The position numbers and the translations under genes are program-made. A stretch of 64,000 nt of DNA from Palaeococcus pacificus DY20341. GTDB lineage: Archaea > Methanobacteriota_B > Thermococci > Thermococcales > Thermococcaceae. The stretch is from contig NZ_CP006019.1 of the NCBI RefSeq assembly GCF_000725425.1, positions 1,524,480 to 1,588,479 of the forward strand, read 5' to 3'. This document shows, one piece after another, positions 37,245-45,968 of this stretch. The notes under the pieces were generated by a model. The model searched no databases, was not told the origin of the DNA, and was given only the letters and a program-made list of their open reading frames with translations. Position 1 is the first letter of the stretch. Every line of letters begins with the position of its first letter.

Positions 37245-38345
37245 ATGAAAATGAAGAAGGGATTAAGCTTCTTTGAAAAGTATCTCTCACTTTGGGTTGC
37301 GCTGTGCATACTCGGTGGAATACTCCTCGGAAAGCTTGCACCAACTATCCCTCTAGTACTCTCAAAGTTCACGATTGCTCAAGTGAACATCCCAATAGCG
37401 ATCTTAATTTGGTTCATGATATATCCAATGATGGTTAAGATAGACTTCTCGGCGATTAAGAGAGCACCCAAGAACCATCTTTTTAAAGGATTGGTAGTTA
37501 CTTGGGTCGTTAACTGGTTAATCAAACCGTTCACTATGTTTCTATTTGCGTCATTGTTTATAGGCATGGTTTTCTCCCAAAAGCTCGGCTTAATAGAGCC
37601 AAGCTTAGCGAAGGAGTACATCGCTGGAGCCATATTGCTTGGCGCGGCACCCTGTACGGCAATGGTCTTCGTTTGGAGCTACTTGGCCGATGGAGATCCT
37701 CTCTACACACTCATCCAAGTTGCAACGAATGATTTAATAATTCTCTTCGCATTTACTCCAATTGTGGGTGTTTTAATGGGCTTAAATAATATTCCAGTTC
37801 CTTACGACACGCTCTTGCTTTCAGTCTTTTTATTTGTAGTCATCCCACTTACTGCTGGCTATCTCTCAAGGCGCTATATCTTGAGGGCTAGGGGTTACGA
37901 ATGGTTTGAGAAAGAGTTTCTTCCAAAGCTAAGCGCAATTTCAATAATTGGATTGCTACTGACTTTAATTCTATTGTTCTCCTTCCAGGGAGAGATAATC
38001 CTCAGGAACCCGCTTCACATTCTTTTAATTGCAATTCCCCTAACAATCCAAACATACTTTATATTTGCCATAGCCTACGGATGGTCATGGTTTTGGAAGC
38101 TTCCGCACAAAATTGCTGCACCGGCTTCATTTATCGGCGCGAGCAACTTCTTTGAGCTTGCAGTAGCAGTAGCAATAGCTCTCTTTGGTCTTGAGAGCGG
38201 AGCCGCGTTAGCAACGGTAGTTGGTGTTCTAGAAGAAGTTCCAATAATGCTGAGCTTAGTGTGGATAGCGAACAAAACAAGAAGTCTTTTCACAACAAAA
38301 ATTGAAATGGAAAAGAGCACTACAGGGGGAGAACCAAAGCTTTAG
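37245..38345 (+). CDS. arsB: ACR3-family arsenite efflux transporter
   Basis: This protein of about 366 residues has ten helices and the ACR3 hallmarks GAAPCTAMVFVWSYLADGDP (the conserved Cys in helix 4) and ATNDLIILFAFTPIVG, plus FIGASNFFELAVAVAIALFG near the end. It exports arsenite, or antimonite, using the proton gradient. The start is uncertain among ATG 37245 and ATG 37251. It works with the divergent ArsC-like reductase. The stop overlaps the convergent thioredoxin-like gene by 4 nt. Confidence 0.92.
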   Translation: MKMKKGLSFFEKYLSLWVALCILGGILLGKLAPTIPLVLSKFTIAQVNIPIAILIWFMIYPMMVKIDFSAIKRAPKNHLFKGLVVTWVVNWLIKPFTMFLFASLFIGMVFSQKLGLIEPSLAKEYIAGAILLGAAPCTAMVFVWSYLADGDPLYTLIQVATNDLIILFAFTPIVGVLMGLNNIPVPYDTLLLSVFLFVVIPLTAGYLSRRYILRARGYEWFEKEFLPKLSAISIIGLLLTLILLFSFQGEIILRNPLHILLIAIPLTIQTYFIFAIAYGWSWFWKLPHKIAAPASFIGASNFFELAVAVAIALFGLESGAALATVVGVLEEVPIMLSLVWIANKTRSLFTTKIEMEKSTTGGEPKL

Positions 38346-38653
38346 CCTTTCAATAGCTGTTTTATCCTCTCCTCTACTTCCTCCTTTCTCCTAATTAAGT
38401 TCTGCCTGTCAACTTCTCTGCCTTCCTTTAGATAAACCAATGTTGGAACATTTAGGATGTCAAACTTCTGGATGAGTGCTAAGTGCTTATTTATATCGAC
38501 TTCCCAGAACTCCACGTTTTCATACTCCTCGCTCAGCTCATGCATGAAGGGCTCAATCATTCTGCATGGAGGACAGCCAGGAGAGGAAAACCAAAGGAGG
38601 GCATATTTTGCCCTCTCAACTTTTTCAAAGTCTCCATCAAACTCTCTAATCAT
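38342..38653 (-). CDS. Thioredoxin-like protein (CPPC)
   Basis: This 103-residue single thioredoxin fold has active site FSSPGCPPCRMIEPF, a cis-Pro block FDILNVPTLVYLKEG, and no signal peptide. CPPC is unusual relative to the classic CGPC. It lies 10 nt downstream of copA, with ribosome binding site GAGGCGG, so it may be co-transcribed with the copper ATPase. It could also serve as reductant for the neighbouring ArsC-like enzyme. Confidence 0.88.
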   Translation of the reverse strand: MIREFDGDFEKVERAKYALLWFSSPGCPPCRMIEPFMHELSEEYENVEFWEVDINKHLALIQKFDILNVPTLVYLKEGREVDRQNLIRRKEEVEERIKQLLKG

Positions 38654-38663
38654 CTTGACCGCC

Positions 38664-41069
38664 TCAAATCTTGGCTTTCTTCAAGAGCAGCGAGTTCGTT
38701 ACGACGCTTACACTGCTCAATGACATTGCCCCAGCTGCCCACTCGGGCCTGAACTGAATCCCAAGGAGGATGTACGCTAATCCTGCAGCTATTGGAATTA
38801 GGATTATGTTATAAATCATCGCCCAGAAGAAGTTCTGCTTAATCTTTGAGAGCGTCTTTTGGCTGAGCTTTATTGCTTTAACGACGTCTCTTATGTCGTT
38901 CCTCATGAGGACTATTTCTCCGCTCTCCATAGCTATGTCGGTTCCAGAGCTTACCGCTATACCTATGTCTGCTTGAGCTAAAGCAGGGGCGTCGTTAATT
39001 CCATCTCCAACGAAGATGACCACTTCTCCCTTTTCTTGGAGCTTTCTAACCTCATTAGCCTTATCTTGAGGCAGGACTTCAGCTAAGACATAGTCAACTC
39101 CTAATTGCTTTGCTATTGCATTCGCAGTCCTCTTATTGTCTCCAGTAATCATGCCTACTTTCTTGCCCATTTTGTGCAGTTCCTCAATAGCTTCCTTTGC
39201 ATGCTCCTTTATTGTGTCCGCAATTCCGATGACGCCGACTATCTCGCCGTCTATAGCTATTATTATAGCCGTTTTCGCCTCATCTTCGAGCTTGTGGAGC
39301 GTCTTTTCAATGCGCTCTATTGAGTATCCGTTCTCTCTTAACAGCTTTCTATTCCCCGCTAGGACTTCCCTTCCACGCACCTTAGCCTTAACACCTTTTC
39401 CAGTAATTGCCTCAAACTGTTCAGGCTCTTCCAACTCCAAGCCAAGCTCTTGGGCTTTTCTAACGATTGCTTCTCCCAAGGGGTGCTCTGAGCGCTTTTC
39501 AGCAGATGCTACCAATTCTAATAGCTCCTTCTCGTCTATGCCAAAAGTCACTACATCCGTAACCTCTGGCTTTCCTTTCGTTAGGGTTCCTGTCTTGTCA
39601 AAGAGCACTACTGTAGCCTTTCTCGCTATCTCAAGCACTTCACCGTTCTTAATTAAAATTCCCATCTCAGCCCCTTTGCCCATTCCCACGGTTAGGGCCG
39701 TTGGAGTTGCCAGTCCGAAGGCACATGGGCATGCTATCACTAAGACGCTGATCAGCGTGGTGAATGCAAAGATAAGCGGCTGCTTTGCTATGAATCCCCA
39801 ATACGCAAAGGAGATTAGGGCGATTGTTAAGACTACTGGAATGAAGTACGTTACTACCTTATCGGCTATCCTCTGTATCGGTGGTCTTGTGTTCTGGGCT
39901 TCCTCAACGAGCTTAATTATTTGGGCTAAAACCGTATCTCCTCCAACTCTTTTTGCCTCAATCTTTAAGACGGAGTTCTTGTTTATGGTTCCGCCGATTA
40001 CCTCATCGCCTTCCCTCTTTAAGTTTGGAATCGGCTCTCCTGTAATCATTGACTCGTCAACGTAGCTCTCCCCTTCAAGCACTATACCATCAACGGGTAT
40101 CTTTTCTCCAGGCTTGACAATCACAATGTCTCCAACTTTAACCTGGCTTACAGGTATCTCAATTTCCTTTCCATCCCTGATTACAGTTGCTTTCTTGGCC
40201 TGCAGACCCATAAGCTTCTTAATTGCCTCGCTCGTCCTTCCCTTTGCTACGTGCTCCAAATACCTGCCCAAAAGCAAGAATGCCAATAAGAGCACACTCG
40301 CTTCATAGAAATTGTACTCTCTGGGCAAAATACCAACTGTTGCAAGCACGCTAGCAATGTACGCTGAGCCTACACCCATTGAGTACATCACGTCCATGTT
40401 GAGCGTCTTATGTCTCAAAGACCTAACGGCTTTTAGGAACATTTCTTTTCCCGAGTACGCTATGACTGGCGTCGCTAAGGCAAACTGTATCCAGAGCATG
40501 TACGGAATCTCAAAGTCAAAGCCCAAAAGCCATCTGTAAGTCATTAGAGTTATTATTCCCCCGAACGTCCAAGCGACGATAAGCTTCCTTTTCATGTCCT
40601 TTAGGTGCCTTTCTCTTGCTTCTTTTTCTATGTCAATGCTCTCCTCGCCTTCGACGCCCAAGAATTTATAGCCAAACTCCTCTATAGTCCTTTGAATGTC
40701 TTCCATATCAACTAGGGTTGGGTCGTAGCTGACGGTTGCCTTCTCAGTGGCAAGGTTTACTTTAACATCCAGTACTCCTGGCAGCTCCTTTAATGCAACT
40801 TCTATCGTTTTTACACATGATGCACAGGTCATGCCGCCGATTTTAATTATTGCATCCCTTTTTTCTCTAACGACGCCGTAGCCAACGCTTTCTATCGCCT
40901 TAATGATCTGGGTTATGCTAATTTTTGACTCATCAAATTTAATGTAAGCACTTTCTGTCGCCAAATTCACTTTAGCATCCTTTACGCCATTCAACTCTTT
41001 GAGAGCGACTTCTATGGTTTTAGCACATGAAGCGCAGCTCATTCCGGTAATTTTAATATTCACTTCCAT
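38664..41069 (-). CDS. copA: Cu(+)-exporting P1B-ATPase CopA
   Basis: This 801-residue P-type ATPase has two N-terminal heavy-metal-binding domains (GMSCASCAK near residue 9 and GMTCASCVK near 75). Its ion-path motif is CPC ([16 protein letters not shown]), with phosphorylation site [13 protein letters not shown] in [10 protein letters not shown] and the hinge [11 protein letters not shown]. The CPC motif and HMA domains indicate export of Cu+ or Ag+. GAGGTGAG precedes the ATG. It is transcribed divergently from copR, with a candidate operator between. Confidence 0.96.
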   Translation of the reverse strand: MEVNIKITGMSCASCAKTIEVALKELNGVKDAKVNLATESAYIKFDESKISITQIIKAIESVGYGVVREKRDAIIKIGGMTCASCVKTIEVALKELPGVLDVKVNLATEKATVSYDPTLVDMEDIQRTIEEFGYKFLGVEGEESIDIEKEARERHLKDMKRKLIVAWTFGGIITLMTYRWLLGFDFEIPYMLWIQFALATPVIAYSGKEMFLKAVRSLRHKTLNMDVMYSMGVGSAYIASVLATVGILPREYNFYEASVLLLAFLLLGRYLEHVAKGRTSEAIKKLMGLQAKKATVIRDGKEIEIPVSQVKVGDIVIVKPGEKIPVDGIVLEGESYVDESMITGEPIPNLKREGDEVIGGTINKNSVLKIEAKRVGGDTVLAQIIKLVEEAQNTRPPIQRIADKVVTYFIPVVLTIALISFAYWGFIAKQPLIFAFTTLISVLVIACPCAFGLATPTALTVGMGKGAEMGILIKNGEVLEIARKATVVLFDKTGTLTKGKPEVTDVVTFGIDEKELLELVASAEKRSEHPLGEAIVRKAQELGLELEEPEQFEAITGKGVKAKVRGREVLAGNRKLLRENGYSIERIEKTLHKLEDEAKTAIIIAIDGEIVGVIGIADTIKEHAKEAIEELHKMGKKVGMITGDNKRTANAIAKQLGVDYVLAEVLPQDKANEVRKLQEKGEVVIFVGDGINDAPALAQADIGIAVSSGTDIAMESGEIVLMRNDIRDVVKAIKLSQKTLSKIKQNFFWAMIYNIILIPIAAGLAYILLGIQFRPEWAAGAMSLSSVSVVTNSLLLKKAKI

Positions 41070-41112
41070 GAGGACTCACCTCTGTTATGTATTCTGTTAA
41101 GGAGGATTATTG

Positions 41113-41160
41113 AAGTTATTTTTTGACAAAATGTAAAGCTGTACAGGAAAATTTTTATAG
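41113..41160. promoter_or_regulatory. copA/copR divergent promoter with candidate CopR operator
   Basis: The imperfect palindrome TGTAAAGCTGTACA (41132-41145, 12 of 14 positions symmetric) stands immediately upstream of the copR TATA (AATTTTTATAG, 41150-41160). It is also just upstream of the copA TATA-like CAAAAAATAAC (minus strand, about 41115-41125). On the minus strand CATTTTGT followed by AAAAAAT resembles the inverted repeat before copB (54653-54672), so CopR may recognise both. Confidence 0.5.
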
Positions 41161-41194
41161 TTTGAAAATCCAATGGACATATGGAGGGATTCAA

Positions 41195-41797
41195 ATGGTA
41201 AAGCTCGATGATATCGACCTAAAGCTAATCTACTTATTGAGAGATAACTCACGGCTCAGCATCTCAGAGCTAGCAGAGCTTTTGGGAATAAGCAGGCCAA
41301 CTGTAAAATCAAGGATAGAGAAGTTGGAGAAAGAAAGAATAATTAGAGGATACACCATAAAAATCTCCCCAGAGCTTGAGAGAGCAGAAAATGTAGTGAT
41401 AATGATTATAAAAACCGAAACTCCTGAGAACCTCGAAGAGTTTAATGAGATTATTGAGATTAACAAGTTCACGAGCAAAAAATATGTCATAAAAGTTGCC
41501 GTTAAGGATATGGAGCAGCTAAGACAAGTTATTGAAGGAGCTGGATTCGAGGTAATTGAGATAATGCCCGTACTCGAAATGAGAGAAAAGGAAAGACCTA
41601 TTAAAATAAGGGTTCCATTTAAATGCGACTACTGCGGAAAGGAAATCGTTGAAGAGCCAATAGTTTACAAATACCGCAACAGGGTTTATTTCTTCTGCTG
41701 TGAAACTTGCTTCAGAGAGTTCAAAAAAACGAGGGAAAACATAGAGAAGTTCAAACTGTCAGAGAAGCAAGAGGTAGAGCACGCTCACGAGCACTAA
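41195..41797 (+). CDS. copR: Copper-responsive regulator CopR (Lrp-type HTH + TRASH domain)
   Basis: This 200-residue regulator has N-terminal Lrp/AsnC helix-turn-helix (LSISELAELLGISRPTVKSRIEKLE), a short RAM-like middle, and C-terminal TRASH metal-binding domain with CDYCGKEI and FFCCETCFREF, ending in His-rich EHAHEH. CopR of this architecture controls copper ATPase genes in Thermococcales. ATG 41195 follows GGAGGGATT; frames starting at 41123 would run through the promoter. Its 3' end overlaps the convergent CcdA-like gene by 39 bp. Confidence 0.93.
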   Translation: MVKLDDIDLKLIYLLRDNSRLSISELAELLGISRPTVKSRIEKLEKERIIRGYTIKISPELERAENVVIMIIKTETPENLEEFNEIIEINKFTSKKYVIKVAVKDMEQLRQVIEGAGFEVIEIMPVLEMREKERPIKIRVPFKCDYCGKEIVEEPIVYKYRNRVYFFCCETCFREFKKTRENIEKFKLSEKQEVEHAHEH

Positions 41798-42502
41798 AAC
41801 AACACCCATTGCCAGCTCTCCCCGTCCACTCATTTTTGAAAGCTTATTGACTGCTCCGCCAAGCTTAGCATATTTATTCCCATAGTGAAAGCCTAAAGTC
41901 ACTAAAGCCAGAGGAAGGACGGATATCCCAACAAATATGCCTAAAAGGGCAGCTCTAATACTAAAGGAGAACCCATCAGATAACAGGGATGTCACTAAGA
42001 GATATGAAGGTAGAACACATGAGAGGGAGAGAAATGACATTACACCTCCAACTAAGAAAGCACTTGCTGGTGAAGTAGCCTTTTCAAGAATCCTGTTGCT
42101 TTTTTCTCTTAGTGGATTGCTTGTAGATATCTTTACGTATCCGAGGGAAGAGAGTATCTTATACAGTCCTACCGCAATTCCAAAAGCCACAACAAAATAT
42201 CTTAAGAACAAAAATCTTCCGTGGAGGTTCATCAAAGCAGAGGCTATAACACTGTATCCAAGAAAAGCACCTGCTGTAAATGAAAATCCAACTTTGAGAA
42301 CTCTATTTTCATCAACTAGGGCTATCATTGAGAGAAGGAATACTATCATCAGGAAGATGGATGGTCTCAATGCATTTAAGATTCCAAGAGCTATCACTGA
42401 AAGTGCCGTCAAACCTGTAAACTCCGTGAACTCAGAGATAGGCTCAGCGAGAGCATTTTTAGCCATCAGACTGAACAAGAGTGGAGTAAAGGCCTTTTTC
42501 AT
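41759..42502 (-). CDS. CcdA/DsbD-like transmembrane protein
   Basis: This is a polytopic protein of about 247 residues with family-like repeats ALGILNALRPSIFLMIVFLLSM and VMSFLSLSCVLPSYLLVTSLL, each opening with a Pro-containing re-entrant segment as in CcdA/DsbD and related thiol or metal transport proteins. Only one clear Cys is present (LSCVLPS), so canonical thiol relay by a Cys pair is doubtful. ATG 42502 follows AGGTGATAAT. Location beside copR and a Met/His-rich exported protein suggests metal or redox homeostasis outside the membrane. The function is inferred. Confidence 0.65.
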   Translation of the reverse strand: MKKAFTPLLFSLMAKNALAEPISEFTEFTGLTALSVIALGILNALRPSIFLMIVFLLSMIALVDENRVLKVGFSFTAGAFLGYSVIASALMNLHGRFLFLRYFVVAFGIAVGLYKILSSLGYVKISTSNPLREKSNRILEKATSPASAFLVGGVMSFLSLSCVLPSYLLVTSLLSDGFSFSIRAALLGIFVGISVLPLALVTLGFHYGNKYAKLGGAVNKLSKMSGRGELAMGVVLVLVSVLYLLLL

Positions 42503-42530
42503 TATTATCACCTAATTTTGTGATGAGCAA

Positions 42531-42884
42531 TCAATGCTCCATTGAAGGCCTGCTTGTACGGATGATTTTCACTGTTGAATTGTTTTTCATAGATATATTA
42601 ACGTTATCCCCTTTGGAAAGGCATGGTACCTCTATGGGATGTGTGTAGCGCACCTTCAAAATCTCCCCATTAGCATTGATTATTGCAGTACAGGTGAGCT
42701 TTGTATAATCATTATTTGGTATGCAGTCTGTATCTGCCAAAACCAGCGCTTTTTGGACATTAAGGACTTTACCTTCTACTAAATAACCAGTAAAAACATC
42801 TCCTTCCTTAGGAGTTAAAGAAAAATAGTATGATAAAAATAGCAAAAACAGAAGTAAAACTCCAAAAAAGAGGGACTTCCTCAT
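42531..42884 (-). CDS. Membrane-anchored small protein of unknown function
   Basis: This 117-residue protein has an N-terminal anchor (MRKSLFFGVLLLFLLFLSYYF) and a beta-rich extracytoplasmic domain (FTGYLVEGKVLNVQKALVL ... LSKGDNVNISMKNNSTVKI) that could be an OB-like fold. Three cysteines are present (DTDCIP, KLTCTA, VPCLS), possibly a disulfide. It is 28 nt upstream of the CcdA-like gene in the same direction, so an operon is likely. A disulfide-containing partner for CcdA is a reasonable but untested idea. Confidence 0.6.
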   Translation of the reverse strand: MRKSLFFGVLLLFLLFLSYYFSLTPKEGDVFTGYLVEGKVLNVQKALVLADTDCIPNNDYTKLTCTAIINANGEILKVRYTHPIEVPCLSKGDNVNISMKNNSTVKIIRTSRPSMEH

Positions 42885-42927
42885 AATATCAGCCCCTTAA
42901 AAACATAAATGAAAAGGATTATGGAAT

Positions 42928-43284
42928 TCATTCATTCTCTTCCTCTTCTTCAATTCCCATAGCCCTCTCGCAGTATTCGTGCATCTCTTTCCAGTCTTCG
43001 CCCATGTACTTCTCCATTATAGGCTCCATCTCTTCTTCCATTTCCTCATGCATTTCAGCAAAGTCCCCGCTCTCCATGTACTTCTCCATTTCCTCGTGCA
43101 TGTCTTCATCCATCATGCCGTAGCCCATCATACCCATTCCATGCCCTGTACCCATCATTGGGCCAAAGCCTCTCCAAAAGCCCCCGTTTTCATCACTACC
43201 AAATGATCCTGAATGTGCTAGACCGTATGGAATTGCTATGAGTGCTCCAATTATAAACCCTATTAACAGAGATTTCCACTCCAT
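42928..43284 (-). CDS. Met/His/Glu-rich exported protein
   Basis: This 118-residue protein has an N-terminal membrane anchor (SLLIGFIIGALIAIPYGLA) followed by PMMGTGHGMGMMGYGMMDED and a helical region with repeating HEEME/YME units. Methionine and histidine clusters of this kind bind Cu+ or Ag+ in other exported proteins. Position next to the copA/copR region and a CcdA-like gene makes copper binding outside the cell a fair inference. AGGTGATGT precedes the ATG. An 18-bp element shared with two other genes lies 47 nt upstream. Confidence 0.68.
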   Translation of the reverse strand: MEWKSLLIGFIIGALIAIPYGLAHSGSFGSDENGGFWRGFGPMMGTGHGMGMMGYGMMDEDMHEEMEKYMESGDFAEMHEEMEEEMEPIMEKYMGEDWKEMHEYCERAMGIEEEEENE

Positions 43285-43330
43285 TTACATCACCTTTTTT
43301 GTTGTTTTCATAGTACACTATAAGTCAAAT

Positions 43331-43348
43331 GCTAATAGGCTTATTATT
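43331..43348 (-). promoter_or_regulatory. Shared 18-bp promoter element (copy 1)
   Basis: GCTAATAGGCTTATTATT (plus strand) begins 47 nt upstream of the ATG of the Met/His-rich gene. The identical 18 bp occur at 63322-63339, also exactly 47 nt before the DUF302 start, and a variant at 50881-50900 precedes the SHOCT gene. A possible TATA (GACTTATAG) lies between the element and the gene, so the element is probably an upstream activator site or part of a special promoter. Confidence 0.6.
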
Positions 43349-43437
43349 TGCAACATGAGAACTAATTGTGAAGCAATTTACCAAAGTGTAAGGATAAATC
43401 TAATTGAAAGTTTGCATAACTATAAAATGTGAGGAAA

Positions 43438-44085
43438 ATGGCTGGTGCTGCTAAAAAATATGATAGGTTTTCAAAAATTTACGACCTCTTCGAGAGCCCA
43501 ATGGAAATGAGGGCTTTTTCAAAATACAGAAAGAAAGCGTTGAGCTTAGCTAAGGGCAAAGTTCTTGAAATAGGTATTGGGACAGGGAAGAATTTGCCCT
43601 ACTATCCCAAGGATGTTGAGGTAGTTGGCATAGACTTCAGCAAAGGGATGCTCGAAAAAGCCGAAAAGAGGAGAAAAGAGCTCGGTTTAAAAAATGTTAA
43701 GCTTCTCCTTATGGATGCTCAAAATATGGAATTTGAGGACAACACTTTTGACACTGTTGTGAGCACTTTTGTGTTCTGTACAGTCCCAGATCCTATTAAA
43801 GGGTTGAAAGAAGCGTATAGAGTTTTAAAACCTGGAGGGAAGGCGATATTTTTAGAGCATATGAAAAGTGAATCAAGGCTTTTGAACATTCCTCTTTACA
43901 TCATGGATCCGATAATGAGAACACTGGTGGGCACTTCAATGCTCAGAGAAACCCAGAAGAACATCGAAAAAGCTGGCTTTAGGATAGAGAAGGTCGAGAA
44001 TTTATTCTTTGATATTGTGAGACTCATAATTGCTACAAAGCCTTCAGGTGATTGCGATGATAGCGAGGAAAAACCTATTTCATGA
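43438..44085 (+). CDS. Class I SAM-dependent methyltransferase (UbiE/Opi3-like)
   Basis: This methyltransferase of about 215 residues has motif I VLEIGIGTGKNLPYYPKDVEVVGIDFS, a STFVFCTVPDPIKGLKEAYRVLKPGGKAIFLEH block, and a C-terminal LFFDIVRLIIATK strand. The LEHM ... MDPIMRTLVGTSMLRETQKNIEKAGF pattern is like phospholipid N-methyltransferase or menaquinone-type enzymes, but the substrate is not known. Gene order (upstream of an ABC exporter that overlaps its 3' end by 29 nt) implies coupled expression. Confidence 0.85.
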   Translation: MAGAAKKYDRFSKIYDLFESPMEMRAFSKYRKKALSLAKGKVLEIGIGTGKNLPYYPKDVEVVGIDFSKGMLEKAEKRRKELGLKNVKLLLMDAQNMEFEDNTFDTVVSTFVFCTVPDPIKGLKEAYRVLKPGGKAIFLEHMKSESRLLNIPLYIMDPIMRTLVGTSMLRETQKNIEKAGFRIEKVENLFFDIVRLIIATKPSGDCDDSEEKPIS

Positions 44086-45178
44086 TAAGGGGAGGGTCGT
44101 GATAAGTGTAGGCGGAGTCGCCCTCTCCGTAACGCTGGTTATAATACTCCTTGGAGTGTACTATGGAATGACGACCCTCGGCACGAACTACATCGTGCAC
44201 ACAAACGCCGACCTCTGGGTAGGGCAGGAAGGGATCCACGACCTCTGGCATACCTATTCCCTTCTCCCAAGAGGACTTGCTGATGAACTTAAAGGTGTGG
44301 ATGGCGTCAAGAGTGTCCACGAACTCATAGGGAGAGCAGTTCAGATAGAAGTCCCCGAGACAGGAGGTAAAAAGACCGTGTACATAGTGGGCTTCGACCC
44401 GGCGAGCGGGGTCGGTGGTCCCTGGGACATCATGAAGGGCAGCAGGGAGATAAAAAATGGAGAAGCCATCGTTGACCATGTCTTCTTTGTCAGGAACAAT
44501 TTAAAGCTCGGCGACACAATTAAGGTGGGAGACAAGGAGCTTAAGATAGTCGGGGTTTCAAAGGGGACGTTTGCGGTTGTTTACCCATATATTTTTGTTA
44601 CCACCGAAGATGCCGCGGAGATATTTGGAACGTCCCAGTATGTGAACTACTATCTGGTGGAGCTCTCGGGGGACAGAGCAGCGGACGAGGTGGTAAAGGA
44701 CATCACGGATAGGCTGAAGAAGAAAGGAGTACCTGTGGAGATACTGACGAAGGAGAAGTTCATACAGAACCATAAAGATGTGATAAACGAGAGCTTCAAC
44801 TCCATACTCTTCCCGCTGGTGTTCATAGGCTTTATAATTGGAGCGGCGGTCATAGGGCTCACACTATACACGATGACCATGGAGAAAATGAGGGAATACG
44901 CGATACTGAAGGCAATTGGGGCACAGAATAAATTTTTGAGGAAGATCGTCTTCCAGCAGGCGGTTATGATAACCTTCCTCGGATTTGCCGTGGGTATAGG
45001 GCTCTCCCTGCTTGCGACTACCTTCGTCCCGAGGTTTGCCCCAGAGTTCTTTGTGGAGATGAACTCTGCCACGGTTGGAATAACCTTCGCCGCCGTCGTT
45101 GGTATGGGGCTTCTCGCACCGCTAATTCCCATAAGGAGGCTCAACAAAGTTGACCCGGTGGTGGTCTTCAATGCCTGA
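44057..45178 (+). CDS. MacB/LolC-type ABC transporter permease
   Basis: This 373-residue permease has one N-terminal helix, a MacB-like extracytoplasmic domain (about 45-245), and three C-terminal helices ending in GLLAPLIPIRRLNKVDPVVVFNA, the FtsX-family signature. ATG 44057 has the ribosome binding site AGGTGATT, inside the end of the methyltransferase gene. This gene and the next look richer in G+C than their neighbours, hinting at a different origin. Substrates of such transporters include lipoproteins, peptides and hydrophobic compounds. Confidence 0.88.
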   Translation: MIARKNLFHDKGRVVISVGGVALSVTLVIILLGVYYGMTTLGTNYIVHTNADLWVGQEGIHDLWHTYSLLPRGLADELKGVDGVKSVHELIGRAVQIEVPETGGKKTVYIVGFDPASGVGGPWDIMKGSREIKNGEAIVDHVFFVRNNLKLGDTIKVGDKELKIVGVSKGTFAVVYPYIFVTTEDAAEIFGTSQYVNYYLVELSGDRAADEVVKDITDRLKKKGVPVEILTKEKFIQNHKDVINESFNSILFPLVFIGFIIGAAVIGLTLYTMTMEKMREYAILKAIGAQNKFLRKIVFQQAVMITFLGFAVGIGLSLLATTFVPRFAPEFFVEMNSATVGITFAAVVGMGLLAPLIPIRRLNKVDPVVVFNA

Positions 45179-45959
45179 AATTTTAATTAAAGCCGCCAAT
45201 TTGACGAAAATCTATGGCTCGGGGAGGACAACGGTTAAAGCGGTGGACAACGTTTCATTAACCCTAAGAAGAGGGGAAGTCGTTCTGCTCATGGGTCCTT
45301 CGGGTTCCGGAAAAACGACCCTCTTAACTCTGCTGAGCGGACTTTTAAGGCCCACCTCCGGAAGCATAAGGATATATTCGTCATTCCATGCATCACGTAA
45401 GGTGTTTCAGTTCCCGATTTCGGCACATGGATGGCTCGAGCTGACCGAATTGAGCCAGGATGAGCTCGCAAAGCTCAGGCTGGAAAAGATGGGCTTCATA
45501 TTCCAGCACTTCAATTTGCTGTCCTCACTGACGGCGCTGGAGAACGTCATGGTGCCCCTCTTAATCAAGGGAGTGAATAAGAAGGAAGCCAAGGAAAGGG
45601 CAAAGCGTCTGCTCGTTGAACTTGGGTTGGAGGACAGATTGAACAGCAAACCGGAGAAGCTTTCGGGAGGGGAGCAACAAAGAGTTTCCATCGCGAGGGC
45701 ACTTATAACAGATCCGGACATCATAATAGCGGACGAGCCGACGGCAAACCTAGACTCCACGAACGGAAGGGAGGTAATAGAACTAATCCACGACAGGGCA
45801 AAGAGAGATGGCAAAGGGGTCATAATAGCCACACATGATCCAAGGATAGTTGACTTTGCTGACAGAATACTCTACATGGAGGATGGAAAGATATACGAGA
45901 AGGACAACTCACAGGCTAAGAAACTGCTGCTGTTCACAAAGGAAAAGCCAAAGGAATGA
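45171..45959 (+). CDS. MacB/LolD-type ABC transporter ATPase with unusual insertion
   Basis: This 262-residue ATPase has Walker A GPSGSGKT (about 42-49), Q-loop FIFQHFNLL, signature LSGGEQQRVSIARAL, Walker B IIIADEPTANLD and an ATHDP switch. Between GSIRIY (about 69) and LTELSQDELAKLR (about 91) there is an extra run of about 20 residues (beginning SSFHASRKVF) where relatives normally continue directly with a short G-x-D turn. It overlaps the permease by 8 nt. With the permease it forms a mechanotransmission-type exporter. Confidence 0.9.
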   Translation: MPEILIKAANLTKIYGSGRTTVKAVDNVSLTLRRGEVVLLMGPSGSGKTTLLTLLSGLLRPTSGSIRIYSSFHASRKVFQFPISAHGWLELTELSQDELAKLRLEKMGFIFQHFNLLSSLTALENVMVPLLIKGVNKKEAKERAKRLLVELGLEDRLNSKPEKLSGGEQQRVSIARALITDPDIIIADEPTANLDSTNGREVIELIHDRAKRDGKGVIIATHDPRIVDFADRILYMEDGKIYEKDNSQAKKLLLFTKEKPKE

Positions 45960-45968
45960 GGTGCGTTT

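Noticed and set aside
39136-40065. 309-residue frame antisense to copA
   Set aside because: It is a mirror of conserved P-type ATPase codons, has no ribosome binding site, and its Ser/Ile-rich sequence is typical of an antisense shadow.
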